Of a stretch of DNA of 28,933 bases, positions 7,113-15,114 are shown in pieces. The DNA comes from RFTU01 sp046094505. GTDB lineage: Bacteria > Pseudomonadota > Gammaproteobacteria > Burkholderiales > Burkholderiaceae_C. Made by a program: the position numbers and the translations under genes. The stretch is from the NCBI GenBank assembly GCA_046094505.1, contig JBJTHN010000021.1, positions 1 through 28,933 on the forward strand, in the 5' to 3' direction. The first letter of the stretch is position 1, and every line of letters begins with the position of its first letter. A model generated the notes under the pieces. It did no database searches. It saw only the letters and a list, made by a program, of their open reading frames with translations, and had not been told where the DNA came from.

Positions 7113-9167
7113 TCAGCGCTTGGCCACCAGGGTGAGGATGTCGTAGCTGGCCACAACCTCACCCCGCTGGTTGGTGACCTCCACATCCCAGGCCACCACA
7201 CCCTGCCCCTTGCCATCGGCCCCCACCTTCAAGCGGTCAATCTTGCGCTTGGCCGTCAGCCGGGCGCGGATGACATCCCCCAGGGCCACAGGCTTGGTAA
7301 AGCGCAAGGTGTCCAGGCCGTAGTTGGCCAGCAGGGGTCCAGGGGCCGTCCAAACGAACAGCCCGGCGGCCGCTGACAGCACCAGATAGCCGTGGGCGAT
7401 ACGCTGGCCAAAGGGTGATGCCTTGGCCGCTTCCTCATCAAAGTGCATGTAGAAGGTGTCGCCGGTGAGGTCTCCAAAGGCCTGCACGTCCTCGGCACTG
7501 ATCACCCGCTCGGGCGTCAGCAGGCTTGCGCCGATCTGCAGATCCTCGAAGGCCTTGCGCATGGGGTGCTGGCCGCCTTCGATCAGCGTGGCCCCACGCA
7601 CGTATTCACCGGTCACCGCCATCACCATGTCCGGCGAGCCCTGGATGGCGCTGCGTTGCAGGTTGTGCTTGACCGCCCGAATGCCGCCGAGCTCTTCACC
7701 GCCTCCGGCGCGGCCCGGGCCCCCATGCTTGAGGTAGGGCAGCGGCGAACCGTGCCCGGTGGACTCGGCCGCCGACTTGGAGTCGAGGATGTGCAAACGC
7801 CCATGCAGGGCGGCCGCCACGGGCACCACGCGGGCCGCCACCGCAGGAGACTTGGTGATGAGGGAGCCCACCAGGCTGCCCTGCCCCCGCGCGGCCAAGG
7901 CCATGGCCTCGTCCAGGTCGTCGTAGGGCATGAGGGTACTGACGGGCCCGAAAGCCTCCAGCTCGTGCACCGCTTGAACGTTCATCGGCTGGGCACAGGA
8001 CAACAAGGTGGGGCTGAAGAAGGCCCCTTCGGCCACACCCTGGCCACGGGGTGCGAAGCCATCGCTCTGGCCAAACACCAGGCTCATGTGCGGGGCCGCC
8101 AACAGCTGGCTGACCCGCTGCGCCACATCAGCCTGCTGGGCCTTGGAAGCCAAGGCTCCCATCTTCACGCCTTCGATGGCCGGGTCGCCCACCACCACCC
8201 TGGACAGCCGCTCGCGCAGGCGCTGGGCCACGGCGTCGAGGTGCCGGCGCGGCACGATGGCGCGGCGGATGGCGGTGCACTTCTGGCCCGCCTTGACCGT
8301 CATCTCACGCACAACCTCCTTGATGAAGAGCTCAAACTCGGCGTCATCAGGCGTTACATCATCGGCCAGCACGGCGCAGTTCAGCGAGTCGGCCTCAGCA
8401 TTGAAGGCAATCCCGTGGCGCAGCAGGTGCGGCCTTGCGCGCAACTGCGTGGCGGTGTCGGCGCTGCCCGTGAAGGTCACCATGTCCTGCCCGTTCAGGC
8501 GGTCCAGCAGGTCACCGGTTCCACCGATCACCAGTTGAATGGCGCCTTGGGGCAGCAAGCCGGACTCCAGCATCATGCGCACCACGGCCTCGGTCAGGTA
8601 GCTCGTGGCCGTGGCGGGTTTGCCGATACAGGGTTGCCCGGCCAGAAAGCCCGGCGCGAACTTTTCCAACAAGCCCCACACCGGAAAGTTGAAGGCGTTG
8701 ATGTGCACCGCCAGGCCCCGGCGCGGCGCCAGGATGTGCGTGCCCACAAACTGGCCGCTCTTGCCCAGCGTCACCACCGGGCCTTCGTGCACCACGTTGC
8801 CCGAGGGCAGCTCGCTGCTGCCGATGCTGGCATAGGCGAACAGCGTTCCCGTGCCGCCTTCGATGTCGATCCAGCTGTCGTTTCGGGTGGCCCCCGTGTG
8901 GGCCGAGATCGCGTAGAGCTCCTCCTTGCGGCCCACCAGGTACTTGGCCAAGGCCTTCAGGATGGCCGCACGCTGCTGAAAGTCGGTCTTGAGCAACTCG
9001 GCCACGCCAACGTTGCGGGCATGGTCCACGGCCGCTTGAAAGTCCAGCGCTTCAGCGTGGGTGTGGGCCACCACTTGGCCATGGATGGCACTGCGCAGGG
9101 CCACAGCCGGCTGCTGGCCGATCCACTGGCCGGCGATGAAGCTCTGAAGGAGGGAAGGAACGCTCAT
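7113..9167 (-). CDS. paaZ: Bifunctional oxepin-CoA hydrolase / 3-oxo-5,6-dehydrosuberyl-CoA semialdehyde dehydrogenase PaaZ
   Basis: This 684-residue fusion has an N-terminal aldehyde dehydrogenase (about 1-520) and a C-terminal MaoC-type R-hydratase (about 535-680). The dehydrogenase glutamate is E258 (NAEADSLN) and the nucleophile C297 (GQKCTAIRR). Both are two residues off the E. coli PaaZ pair E256/C295. The hydratase dyad is D570/H575 in GDTFYMHFD. The enzyme opens oxepin-CoA and oxidises the aldehyde in phenylacetate breakdown. ATG at 9167 (MSVPSLLQSF) fits the family. A TTG five codons upstream is possible but also lacks a good ribosome binding site. It is the last gene of the leftward paa string, separated from the binding-protein gene by a strong hairpin. 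Confidence 0.96.
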   Translation of the reverse strand: MSVPSLLQSFIAGQWIGQQPAVALRSAIHGQVVAHTHAEALDFQAAVDHARNVGVAELLKTDFQQRAAILKALAKYLVGRKEELYAISAHTGATRNDSWIDIEGGTGTLFAYASIGSSELPSGNVVHEGPVVTLGKSGQFVGTHILAPRRGLAVHINAFNFPVWGLLEKFAPGFLAGQPCIGKPATATSYLTEAVVRMMLESGLLPQGAIQLVIGGTGDLLDRLNGQDMVTFTGSADTATQLRARPHLLRHGIAFNAEADSLNCAVLADDVTPDDAEFELFIKEVVREMTVKAGQKCTAIRRAIVPRRHLDAVAQRLRERLSRVVVGDPAIEGVKMGALASKAQQADVAQRVSQLLAAPHMSLVFGQSDGFAPRGQGVAEGAFFSPTLLSCAQPMNVQAVHELEAFGPVSTLMPYDDLDEAMALAARGQGSLVGSLITKSPAVAARVVPVAAALHGRLHILDSKSAAESTGHGSPLPYLKHGGPGRAGGGEELGGIRAVKHNLQRSAIQGSPDMVMAVTGEYVRGATLIEGGQHPMRKAFEDLQIGASLLTPERVISAEDVQAFGDLTGDTFYMHFDEEAAKASPFGQRIAHGYLVLSAAAGLFVWTAPGPLLANYGLDTLRFTKPVALGDVIRARLTAKRKIDRLKVGADGKGQGVVAWDVEVTNQRGEVVASYDILTLVAKR

Positions 9168-9204
9168 GACAAGACTCAACAAGGAATGGGGAAGCTCAAG
9201 TGAA

Positions 9205-9234
9205 GCGGCCCCGGCTGATGAGCACCGGGGCCGC
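9205..9234 (-). terminator. Strong GC hairpin between binding-protein gene and paaZ (terminator or attenuator)
   Basis: A perfect ten-base inverted repeat (GCGGCCCCGG / CCGGGGCCGC) has a ten-base loop. In the leftward direction it is followed by TTCACTTGAGCTT, only weakly T-rich. It sits 20 bases after the binding-protein stop and 37 bases before the paaZ ATG. It could partly terminate transcription or stabilise the upstream mRNA, lowering paaZ relative to the binding protein. Confidence 0.6.
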
Positions 9235-9254
9235 GCGGTGGGGGCCTGGATCGA

Positions 9255-10406
9255 TCAGTCGCCGATGTACTTCCAGGTACCACCGCTGATGGTCACCATC
9301 ACACGGCCGCGCTGGTCCAGGCCGTTGTGGTCGCCGGCGGACATGTTGAAGATGCCGTGCGCACCCGGCATCTCCTTGACCGCTTCCAGTGCCTCACGCA
9401 TCGCGGCGCGGAAGGCGGGTGTGCCGGGCTGGGCCTTCTTCAAGGCTTCGGTGCCCGCGCGCTCCACCAAGAGGCCCGCGTCCCAACCGTGCCCGCCGAA
9501 GGTGGACACACTGCCCTTGCCGTACTTGGCCTCATAGGCGTTCACATAGGCCAGGGCGCTCTTGCGCACCGGGTGGTCAGCGGGCAACTGTGCGGCCACC
9601 AGCATCGGGCCCGCGGGCAGGATGGTGCCTTCCACGTCCTTGCCGCCCACGCGCAGGAAGTCGTTGTTGGCCACGCCGTGCGTTTGGTAGATCTTGCCCG
9701 TGTAGCCGCGCTCGCGCAGGGCCTTCTGGGGCAGCGCCGCGGGCGTGCCCGATCCGGCGATCAGCACGGCGTCGGGCTTGGCGGTGGTCAGCTTGAGCAC
9801 CTGGCCGGTCACCGAGGTATCGGTCCGGTTGTAGCGCTCCACCGCCACCACGTTCAGGCTCTTGATACCGGCTGCCTTCTGGAACTCCTGCAGCCAGCCC
9901 TCACCGTAGGCGTCTGCAAAACCAATGAAGCCCACGCTCTTGATGCCGGCGTTGGCCATATGCTGGGCAATGGCAATGGCCATCATGATGTCGTTTTGGG
10001 GGGTCTTGAAGACCCAGCGCTTCTTGGCGTCCACGGGCTCGACGATTCGGGCGGAGGCCGCCATCGAGATCATGGGCGTCTGGCTTTCGCTGACCACGTC
10101 GATCATGGCCAGCGAGTTGGGTGTGGTGGTCGATCCGATGATCACGTCCACCTTGTGCTCCGTGATCAGCTTGCGTGCATTGGTAACGGCCGCTGTGGTG
10201 TCCGACGCATCGTCGAGCACGATGTAGTTGATCTTGACCTTGCCAATCTGCTTGGGCATCAGGTCGATGGTGTTCTTCTCGGGAATGCCCAGCGAAGCAG
10301 CAGGGCCCGTGGCCGATACGGTGACGCCAACGGTGATGTCAGCTGCCTGGGATGCCAGTGCTGCGGTGGCCATGGCGGCCGCCAACAAGGACTTCAAGAA
10401 CTTCAT
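9255..10406 (-). CDS. ABC transporter periplasmic substrate-binding protein (branched-chain amino acid/aromatic type)
   Basis: This 383-residue protein belongs to the type-1 periplasmic binding fold of the LivJ/HAAT family. Residues 1-21 form a signal peptide ending ALASQA before ADITVGVTVS. The mature part shows the two-lobe pattern (ITVGVTVSATGPAASLGI, VDVIIGSTTTPNSLAMIDV, KSVGFIGFADAYGEGW). AAGGAAA lies a good distance before the ATG. It sits inside the paa operon between paaR and paaZ, so it probably captures phenylacetate or a related aromatic acid. No permease or ATPase gene is in the window, so it must share membrane components encoded elsewhere. The substrate assignment is inference from location. 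Confidence 0.92.
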   Translation of the reverse strand: MKFLKSLLAAAMATAALASQAADITVGVTVSATGPAASLGIPEKNTIDLMPKQIGKVKINYIVLDDASDTTAAVTNARKLITEHKVDVIIGSTTTPNSLAMIDVVSESQTPMISMAASARIVEPVDAKKRWVFKTPQNDIMMAIAIAQHMANAGIKSVGFIGFADAYGEGWLQEFQKAAGIKSLNVVAVERYNRTDTSVTGQVLKLTTAKPDAVLIAGSGTPAALPQKALRERGYTGKIYQTHGVANNDFLRVGGKDVEGTILPAGPMLVAAQLPADHPVRKSALAYVNAYEAKYGKGSVSTFGGHGWDAGLLVERAGTEALKKAQPGTPAFRAAMREALEAVKEMPGAHGIFNMSAGDHNGLDQRGRVMVTISGGTWKYIGD

Positions 10407-10475
10407 TGCAGGTTTCCTTCTTCAGTGGTGGGTGGGTGAAAACAAACCGGTTCGACTCGGATTTTGGCTTTGGGT

Positions 10476-11180
10476 TCAGGATAACCCGGCACGGCGTGTT
10501 CGCCGGGCCGAATTTGGTTTGGGCGCGCCGGTGGGTTCGGGCTTCTTGGGCGCGGGCGAAGCCTTGCGGACGGCGGCGCCTGCCTGGGCCTGCACCGCAT
10601 CGAGTCCACCAAAGAACAGGGCCGCCACGATGCCGCCCATCTGCGGGTGCGTGAGGGTGCCGCCGGGTCTGAGCCAGGTGAACAACCAGTTGATCATCCC
10701 AAACAGCAGCATCGTCACGGCCTTGTGCGATCCGGCCTTGACCAGTTCGGGGCGGATTTCCTGCACCACGTCGGCAAAGGCCTGCACCACACGCCGCTGG
10801 GCCGCCACAACCTGCTGCTGCTCCTGCACGCCCAGGAACTTGACGTCTTCGGTGAGCACCCGGTGCTCGTGGCGGGATCCGGCGTATTCATCAACGAAGC
10901 GCAGGATCAAGCGCTCCAGCCGCTGCTGCGGCGGCAGGTCTTGTTGCAGCACTTCACGGGTGACGTGCTCCAGGCGCTCCACATGCGTCAAGGCAATCAG
11001 GGTCAACAGTTCCGACTTGTCGCGCACGTAGTGGTACAGCGCGGCCTTGCTCACCCCACAGGCTTGGGCCACTTCGTTCATGGTGGTGCCGCCGTAGCCC
11101 TGCACGGCGAACAACTCGGCCGCCTGGTGCAGGATGCGTTCACGCTGGTCGTCGTAGGTGGCGGCGCGGGGTCTGGCCAT
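10476..11180 (-). CDS. paaR: TetR-family repressor PaaR of the phenylacetate operon
   Basis: This 234-residue TetR/AcrR regulator has a helix-turn-helix at about residues 32-59 (TTMNEVAQACGVSKAALYHY). An alpha-helical ligand domain follows, and the basic, Pro-rich tail (about 205-234) is probably disordered. Betaproteobacterial phenylacetate genes are known to be controlled by a TetR-type PaaR that responds to phenylacetyl-CoA. Its position 14 bases after paaE makes it part of the operon, giving negative feedback. The best operator in the window is the palindrome at 17802-17815. The tail after residue 205 may be lineage-specific. Confidence 0.9.
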   Translation of the reverse strand: MARPRAATYDDQRERILHQAAELFAVQGYGGTTMNEVAQACGVSKAALYHYVRDKSELLTLIALTHVERLEHVTREVLQQDLPPQQRLERLILRFVDEYAGSRHEHRVLTEDVKFLGVQEQQQVVAAQRRVVQAFADVVQEIRPELVKAGSHKAVTMLLFGMINWLFTWLRPGGTLTHPQMGGIVAALFFGGLDAVQAQAGAAVRKASPAPKKPEPTGAPKPNSARRTRRAGLS

Positions 11181-11194
11181 ATCCGGGTTCCGGT

Positions 11195-12301
11195 TCAGCG
11201 CTCGTCAAAACTCAGCACCACGCGCTCGGTCAGCGGGTGGGCCTGACAGGCCAGCACGAAGCCGGCTTGCACCTCACGGCTGTCCAGCGCGAAGTTGCGC
11301 TCCATGCGCACGTCCCCTTCCAGGACCTTGCAACGGCAGGTTCCGCACACGCCCGAGGTGCAGGAAAACGGAACCTCCAGACCGGCAGCCGAGGCCGCAT
11401 CGAGGATGCTGGGCTGTTCCTGGCTGAAGGCAATTTCGCGCTGAAGGCCATCGCGCACAATGACCACGCGAGCCGTCTTCGCATCGCCCGGCTGCGACTG
11501 GTGCATCACCGCGCCGGCACCCGCGCCCGCCTGCCCGCCAGCGGTCTGGGCCACACCGAAGCGTTCAATGTGGATGCGCTCATCGGGCACACCAGCGGCC
11601 TGCAGGGCAGCCTGCGCCTCGTCGTTCATCTGAAAGGGCCCGCAGATGTAGGCATGGTCGATGGAGCCGGCCGGCACCACGGTCCGCAGAAACTCGCCGA
11701 GCTTGTCGCGGTTCATCAATCCCATGTTCAGCGGGGAATCCGTGGGTTCGTCGGAGAACACATGGTGCAGCACCACCCGTTGCATCCATCGGTTCTTCAG
11801 GTCTTCAAGCTCCTCCTTGAACATGGTGCTGCGCAAGGTTCGGTTGGCGTAGATCAGCGTGAAGCGCGAATGGGGTTCGCGCACCATCACCGTCTTGAGA
11901 ATCGACAAGATGGGCGTGATGCCGCTGCCGCCGGCAATGCCCAGGTGATGCCGCCTGTGCTGAGCATCCAGGGGCACGAAAAAGCGCCCCTGGGGGGCCA
12001 TCACGCTGATCTGATCACCCGGGCGCAGCCGTTCATGGATCCAATTGGAAAAGACACCGCCCTTGACCTTGCGCACGCCCACGCGCAGCTCGCCGTCGTC
12101 CACGCCTGCGCAGATCGAGTAGGAGCGGCGCAGGTCTTGACCGTCGATGGTCTTGCGCAGCGTGAGGTACTGGCCTTGCGTGAAGCCGAAGGTTTCGCGA
12201 AGTGCCTCAGGCACCCCAAAGGTGACCACCACCGCTTCGGGCGTGTCAGGCTCTATGCGGCACACGGTGATGTCGTGGAACAGAACAGACGGTGCGCTCA
12301 T
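11195..12301 (-). CDS. paaE: 1,2-phenylacetyl-CoA epoxidase reductase subunit PaaE
   Basis: This 368-residue iron-sulfur flavoprotein passes electrons from NADPH to the diiron epoxidase. The N-terminal ferredoxin-reductase domain has the FAD motif RRSYSI (58-63) and the nucleotide loop GIAGGSGITPILS. The C-terminal plant-type ferredoxin has cysteines C314, C319, C322 (CTSGVCGTC) and C352 (LACQAHP). Domain order and length are normal for PaaE. Its ATG overlaps the paaD stop (ATGA), so the two are translationally coupled. Confidence 0.96.
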   Translation of the reverse strand: MSAPSVLFHDITVCRIEPDTPEAVVVTFGVPEALRETFGFTQGQYLTLRKTIDGQDLRRSYSICAGVDDGELRVGVRKVKGGVFSNWIHERLRPGDQISVMAPQGRFFVPLDAQHRRHHLGIAGGSGITPILSILKTVMVREPHSRFTLIYANRTLRSTMFKEELEDLKNRWMQRVVLHHVFSDEPTDSPLNMGLMNRDKLGEFLRTVVPAGSIDHAYICGPFQMNDEAQAALQAAGVPDERIHIERFGVAQTAGGQAGAGAGAVMHQSQPGDAKTARVVIVRDGLQREIAFSQEQPSILDAASAAGLEVPFSCTSGVCGTCRCKVLEGDVRMERNFALDSREVQAGFVLACQAHPLTERVVLSFDER

Positions 12302-12852
12302 ATCGGCTTGAAGTGTTCAAAGGGCTCGCGGCAGGCGCGGCAGCGGTACAGGGCCTTGCAGGCGGTCGAGCCAAAGGCCGAGAGCCGTTCGGTGTCGCGG
12401 CTGTCACAGTGCGGGCAGGCCACGGTGGCTGGTCGCACGATGCGGATGGGTACCGCACCGTTGAGGTCTTGCTGCACATGGGCGGGTGGCGCAATCCCAT
12501 AGGCCTTGAGCTTGGCGCGGCCTTGCGCACTGATCCAGTCGGTGGTCCAGGCCGGCGCACGTCGCAGCACGGTTTGAACCGTTTCAAATCCCGCCAACCG
12601 CAGGGCGTCGCGTACGGCCGCCTCAATGGCCTCGGTGGCCGGGCACCCGGAATAGGTGGGGGTGAGCCATACCGTGAGCGGCCCCGTGAGCTTCCCATCC
12701 ATGCACGCGCCAGCCGGGTCTGTAGTAAACCCTGCCGCAGGCTCGAAGCGCAGCTCCCGCACAATCCCCAAGTCGCACACGGAAAGCGCAGGCACCTCGG
12801 GGTCAAGCACCTGGTGCAGCACCGCCCAGGCCCGTGCCTCGGGCTTGTCCAT
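12298..12852 (-). CDS. paaD: 1,2-phenylacetyl-CoA epoxidase accessory subunit PaaD
   Basis: PaaD belongs to the MIP18/DUF59 family and is needed for maturation of the epoxidase, probably its iron centre. The core is LDPEVPALSVCDLGIVREL near the N-terminus. The C-terminus carries a zinc-ribbon-like Cys set (CPHC about 149-152 and YRCRAC about 170-175). Start choice: the ATG at 12852 (184 residues) has GGAAGG ten bases upstream and gives the family length. A GTG at 12945 overlapping the paaC stop (GTGA) would add 31 residues without recognisable conservation. If that GTG is used, paaC-paaD would be translationally coupled like paaD-paaE. I prefer the ATG with moderate certainty. Confidence 0.9.
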   Translation of the reverse strand: MDKPEARAWAVLHQVLDPEVPALSVCDLGIVRELRFEPAAGFTTDPAGACMDGKLTGPLTVWLTPTYSGCPATEAIEAAVRDALRLAGFETVQTVLRRAPAWTTDWISAQGRAKLKAYGIAPPAHVQQDLNGAVPIRIVRPATVACPHCDSRDTERLSAFGSTACKALYRCRACREPFEHFKPI

Positions 12853-12941
12853 ACCGGGCAATCCTTCCGTGCGAATGGCCCCCAGCGCGTGGGCTGGGCC
12901 TCCCAGGCTCAGCGGAATGACCGGGGCGGCCGGCAACTGCC

Positions 12942-13760
12942 TCACCAGGCGGCTCCGGGATGGGCGCGCGGCAGGCTCTGCATTTCAGCCAGCAAATAGC
13001 CCATGTGCTCGGAGTGCACACCGGTGCGCCCCGTGCTGCGAAAGGCACCGAAAGCCGGTGCGCGCAGTGTGGCCTGCTGCAGCACAGCGGCCATCTCGGC
13101 CTCCCAATCCGCCTTCAGATCGCTGGCCTTGGGGCCCCAGCCATGGCTGGCGGCCGCCTCGTCCACCGCGTCGTCCTCAAACAACTCGGGCACGTAGGGC
13201 CACAGGCGGTCCAAGGCGCGTTGCATGCGCGCATGCGACTCCTGCGTCCCGTCGCCCAGACGCAGCACCCAATCACCGTTGTGTTGCTGGTGGTAGCGCG
13301 CCTCCTTCAAGGCCTTGGCGGCAATGGCGGCCAGCTCAGGGTCGCGCGAGGCGCTCAGCCGGCTCCAGGCCTGCTTCAGCCAGGTCGACACCATCAGGTT
13401 GCGCAGCACCGTGAAGGCAAAGTCACCCGGTCGGCTTCGGCGGTGGGTCGCGTCATCGGCCGTGTTGGGCAGCTCGCACAGCGTGGGGTTGAGAAAGTCG
13501 CGCTCCTCGCGCAGAAAGGCCAGCTGGTCCTCATCAAAGGCGATGCCGGCGGCTTTGGCATGCAGTTGCCCCGCATGCGTGAGCAGGGCGCGAGACTGGC
13601 CCAGCAGGTCCAAGGACATGTTGGTCAGCGCGATGTCCTCTTCCAGCACGGGCGCGTGGCCACACCATTCGGACAGGCGCTGGGCCAGGATCAGGGCCGT
13701 ATCGGCCAGTCGCAGCACATACCGCACTTCAGCCGAGGGCTTGAGGGTGATGGAGCTCAT
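12942..13760 (-). CDS. paaC: 1,2-phenylacetyl-CoA epoxidase structural subunit PaaC
   Basis: This 272-residue ferritin-like helical protein is the non-catalytic partner of PaaA in the epoxidase core. The conserved N-terminal helices are visible (YVLRLADTALILAQRLSEW, about 14-32; LEEDIALTNMSLDLLGQSR, about 39-57), as is a later KEARYHQQHNGDWVLRLGDG stretch. The start at 13760 (MSSITLKPSA) lies ten bases after the paaB stop and matches the family. The longer open frame upstream is the paaB gene read in another frame. It is slightly longer than E. coli PaaC, with extra residues near the C-terminus (STGRTGVHSEHMGYLLAEMQ is conserved, the last residues are not). Confidence 0.95.
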   Translation of the reverse strand: MSSITLKPSAEVRYVLRLADTALILAQRLSEWCGHAPVLEEDIALTNMSLDLLGQSRALLTHAGQLHAKAAGIAFDEDQLAFLREERDFLNPTLCELPNTADDATHRRSRPGDFAFTVLRNLMVSTWLKQAWSRLSASRDPELAAIAAKALKEARYHQQHNGDWVLRLGDGTQESHARMQRALDRLWPYVPELFEDDAVDEAAASHGWGPKASDLKADWEAEMAAVLQQATLRAPAFGAFRSTGRTGVHSEHMGYLLAEMQSLPRAHPGAAW

Positions 13761-13770
13761 TGCCGCGGCC

Positions 13771-14103
13771 TCACATGTGGTCCACCGCATCGGGCAGCCG
13801 GTAGAAGGTCGGGTGACGGTAGACCTTGTCTTCCATGGGATCGAAGAACATGTCTTTGTCACGCGGGTCACTGGCCGTGATGTCGCTGGACTTCACCACC
13901 CACACGCTGCAACCTTCCTGGCGTCGGGTGTACACCTCACGCGCCATCTGCACCGCCATGGGCGCGTCAGCTGCATGCAGGCTGCCGCAATGCTTGTGGT
14001 CCAGGCCCGCTCGGCTGCGTACAAAAACCTCCCAAACGGGCCACTCCGGGTTGGAACCCTCCGTGGTGCTGGGCTTGTTGGACGGCTGGCTGTCGACGCT
14101 CAT
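13771..14103 (-). CDS. paaB: 1,2-phenylacetyl-CoA epoxidase subunit PaaB
   Basis: PaaB is the small bridging subunit of the epoxidase. The 110 residues contain the family core WEVFVRSRAGLDHKHCGSLH (about 24-43), the AREVYTRRQEGCSVWVV segment and the DPMEDKVYRHPTFYRLP C-terminus. The N-terminal 20 residues are Ser/Pro-rich and variable. The ATG overlaps the paaA stop (ATGA). Length is close to normal for the family. Confidence 0.96.
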   Translation of the reverse strand: MSVDSQPSNKPSTTEGSNPEWPVWEVFVRSRAGLDHKHCGSLHAADAPMAVQMAREVYTRRQEGCSVWVVKSSDITASDPRDKDMFFDPMEDKVYRHPTFYRLPDAVDHM

Positions 14104-15101
14104 GCGGCCTCCTGCTTGATCGCTTGTTTACGCGCATGGGCCATGGCGGCTTCCCGCACCCAGGCGCCCTCTTCCCAGGCGGTCACACGGGTGGCCAGCC
14201 GTTCCTTGTTGCAGGGGCCCTGGCCGCCCACCACACGCCAGAACTCGCTCCAGTCAATGGCGCCAAAGTCCCATTGGCCACGCGCCTCGTTCCACTTCAG
14301 ATCGGGGTCGGGCAGGCTCACGCCCAGAACTTTGGCCTGGTCCACGGCAGCGCCCACAAACTTCTGGCGCAGCTCGTCGTTGGACACGCGCTTGATGCCC
14401 CAGCGCATGCCCTGTGCGCTGTTGGGGCTGTCGGCGTCATGCGGGCCGAACATCATGATGCTGGGCCACCACCAGCGGTTGACCGCGTCCTGCACCATCG
14501 CGCGCTGGCCATCGGTGCCGTCGCGCATCATGGTGAGCAGGGCATCGAATCCCTGGCGCTGGTGAAAGCTTTCTTCGCGGCAGATGCGGATCATGGCCCG
14601 TGCGTAAGGGGCGTAGCTGCAGCGGCAGATGGGGACTTGGTTCATGATGGCCGCGCCATCCACGAGCCAGCCAATCACCCCCACATCGGCCCAGGTGAGC
14701 GTGGGGTAGTTGAAGATGGAGCTGTACTTGGCCTTGCCGCTGTGCAGGGCCTGCAGCATTTGGTCGCGGCTGATGCCCAGTGTCTCGGCCGCCGAATACA
14801 GGTACAGGCCATGGCCGGCTTCGTCTTGGATCTTGGCCAGCAGGATGGCCTTGCGCTTCAAGGTGGGCGCACGGGTGACCCAGTTGCCTTCGGGCAGCAT
14901 GCCCACGATTTCCGAATGTGCATGTTGGCTGATCTGTCGGATCAGGGTCTTGCGGTAGTCCTCGGGCATCCAGTCTTTGGCCTCGATGAACTCACCGGCA
15001 TCGATGCGCTCGTCGAAGCGCTCCTGCAGCACCGCCTCTTCGGCCGTGCGAACCGCTTTGCGGGCCTCAGGGGCCTGCGTGTCCATGGATTGGGTGTACA
15101 T
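14100..15101 (-). CDS. paaA: 1,2-phenylacetyl-CoA epoxidase catalytic subunit PaaA
   Basis: This 333-residue diiron oxygenase subunit epoxidises the ring of phenylacetyl-CoA. Two E-x-x-H iron ligand motifs are seen: E94-H97 (QDEAGHGLYLY) and E177-H180 (CREESFHQRQG). The conserved KRKAILLAKIQDE helix and the SIFNYPTLTWADVG loop are also present. Start: the ATG at 15101 has AAGGA about seven bases upstream and lies 13 bases after the paaK stop. The longer open frame runs back into paaK and is not real. It is the first of the tightly coupled paaABCDE block. Confidence 0.97.
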   Translation of the reverse strand: MYTQSMDTQAPEARKAVRTAEEAVLQERFDERIDAGEFIEAKDWMPEDYRKTLIRQISQHAHSEIVGMLPEGNWVTRAPTLKRKAILLAKIQDEAGHGLYLYSAAETLGISRDQMLQALHSGKAKYSSIFNYPTLTWADVGVIGWLVDGAAIMNQVPICRCSYAPYARAMIRICREESFHQRQGFDALLTMMRDGTDGQRAMVQDAVNRWWWPSIMMFGPHDADSPNSAQGMRWGIKRVSNDELRQKFVGAAVDQAKVLGVSLPDPDLKWNEARGQWDFGAIDWSEFWRVVGGQGPCNKERLATRVTAWEEGAWVREAAMAHARKQAIKQEAA

Positions 15102-15114
15102 GAAGAGTCCTTGC

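Noticed and set aside
7443..9203. 586-codon open frame on the plus strand opposite paaZ
   Set aside because: High-GC antisense shadow; His/Gly/Gln-rich with no fold pattern, while paaZ on the other strand has complete active sites.
9327..10439. 370-codon plus-strand frame opposite the ABC binding-protein gene
   Set aside because: Mirror of a well-supported gene with signal peptide; composition is antisense-like.
11237..12502. 421-codon plus-strand frame opposite paaE/paaD
   Set aside because: Shadow spanning two real, overlapping genes.
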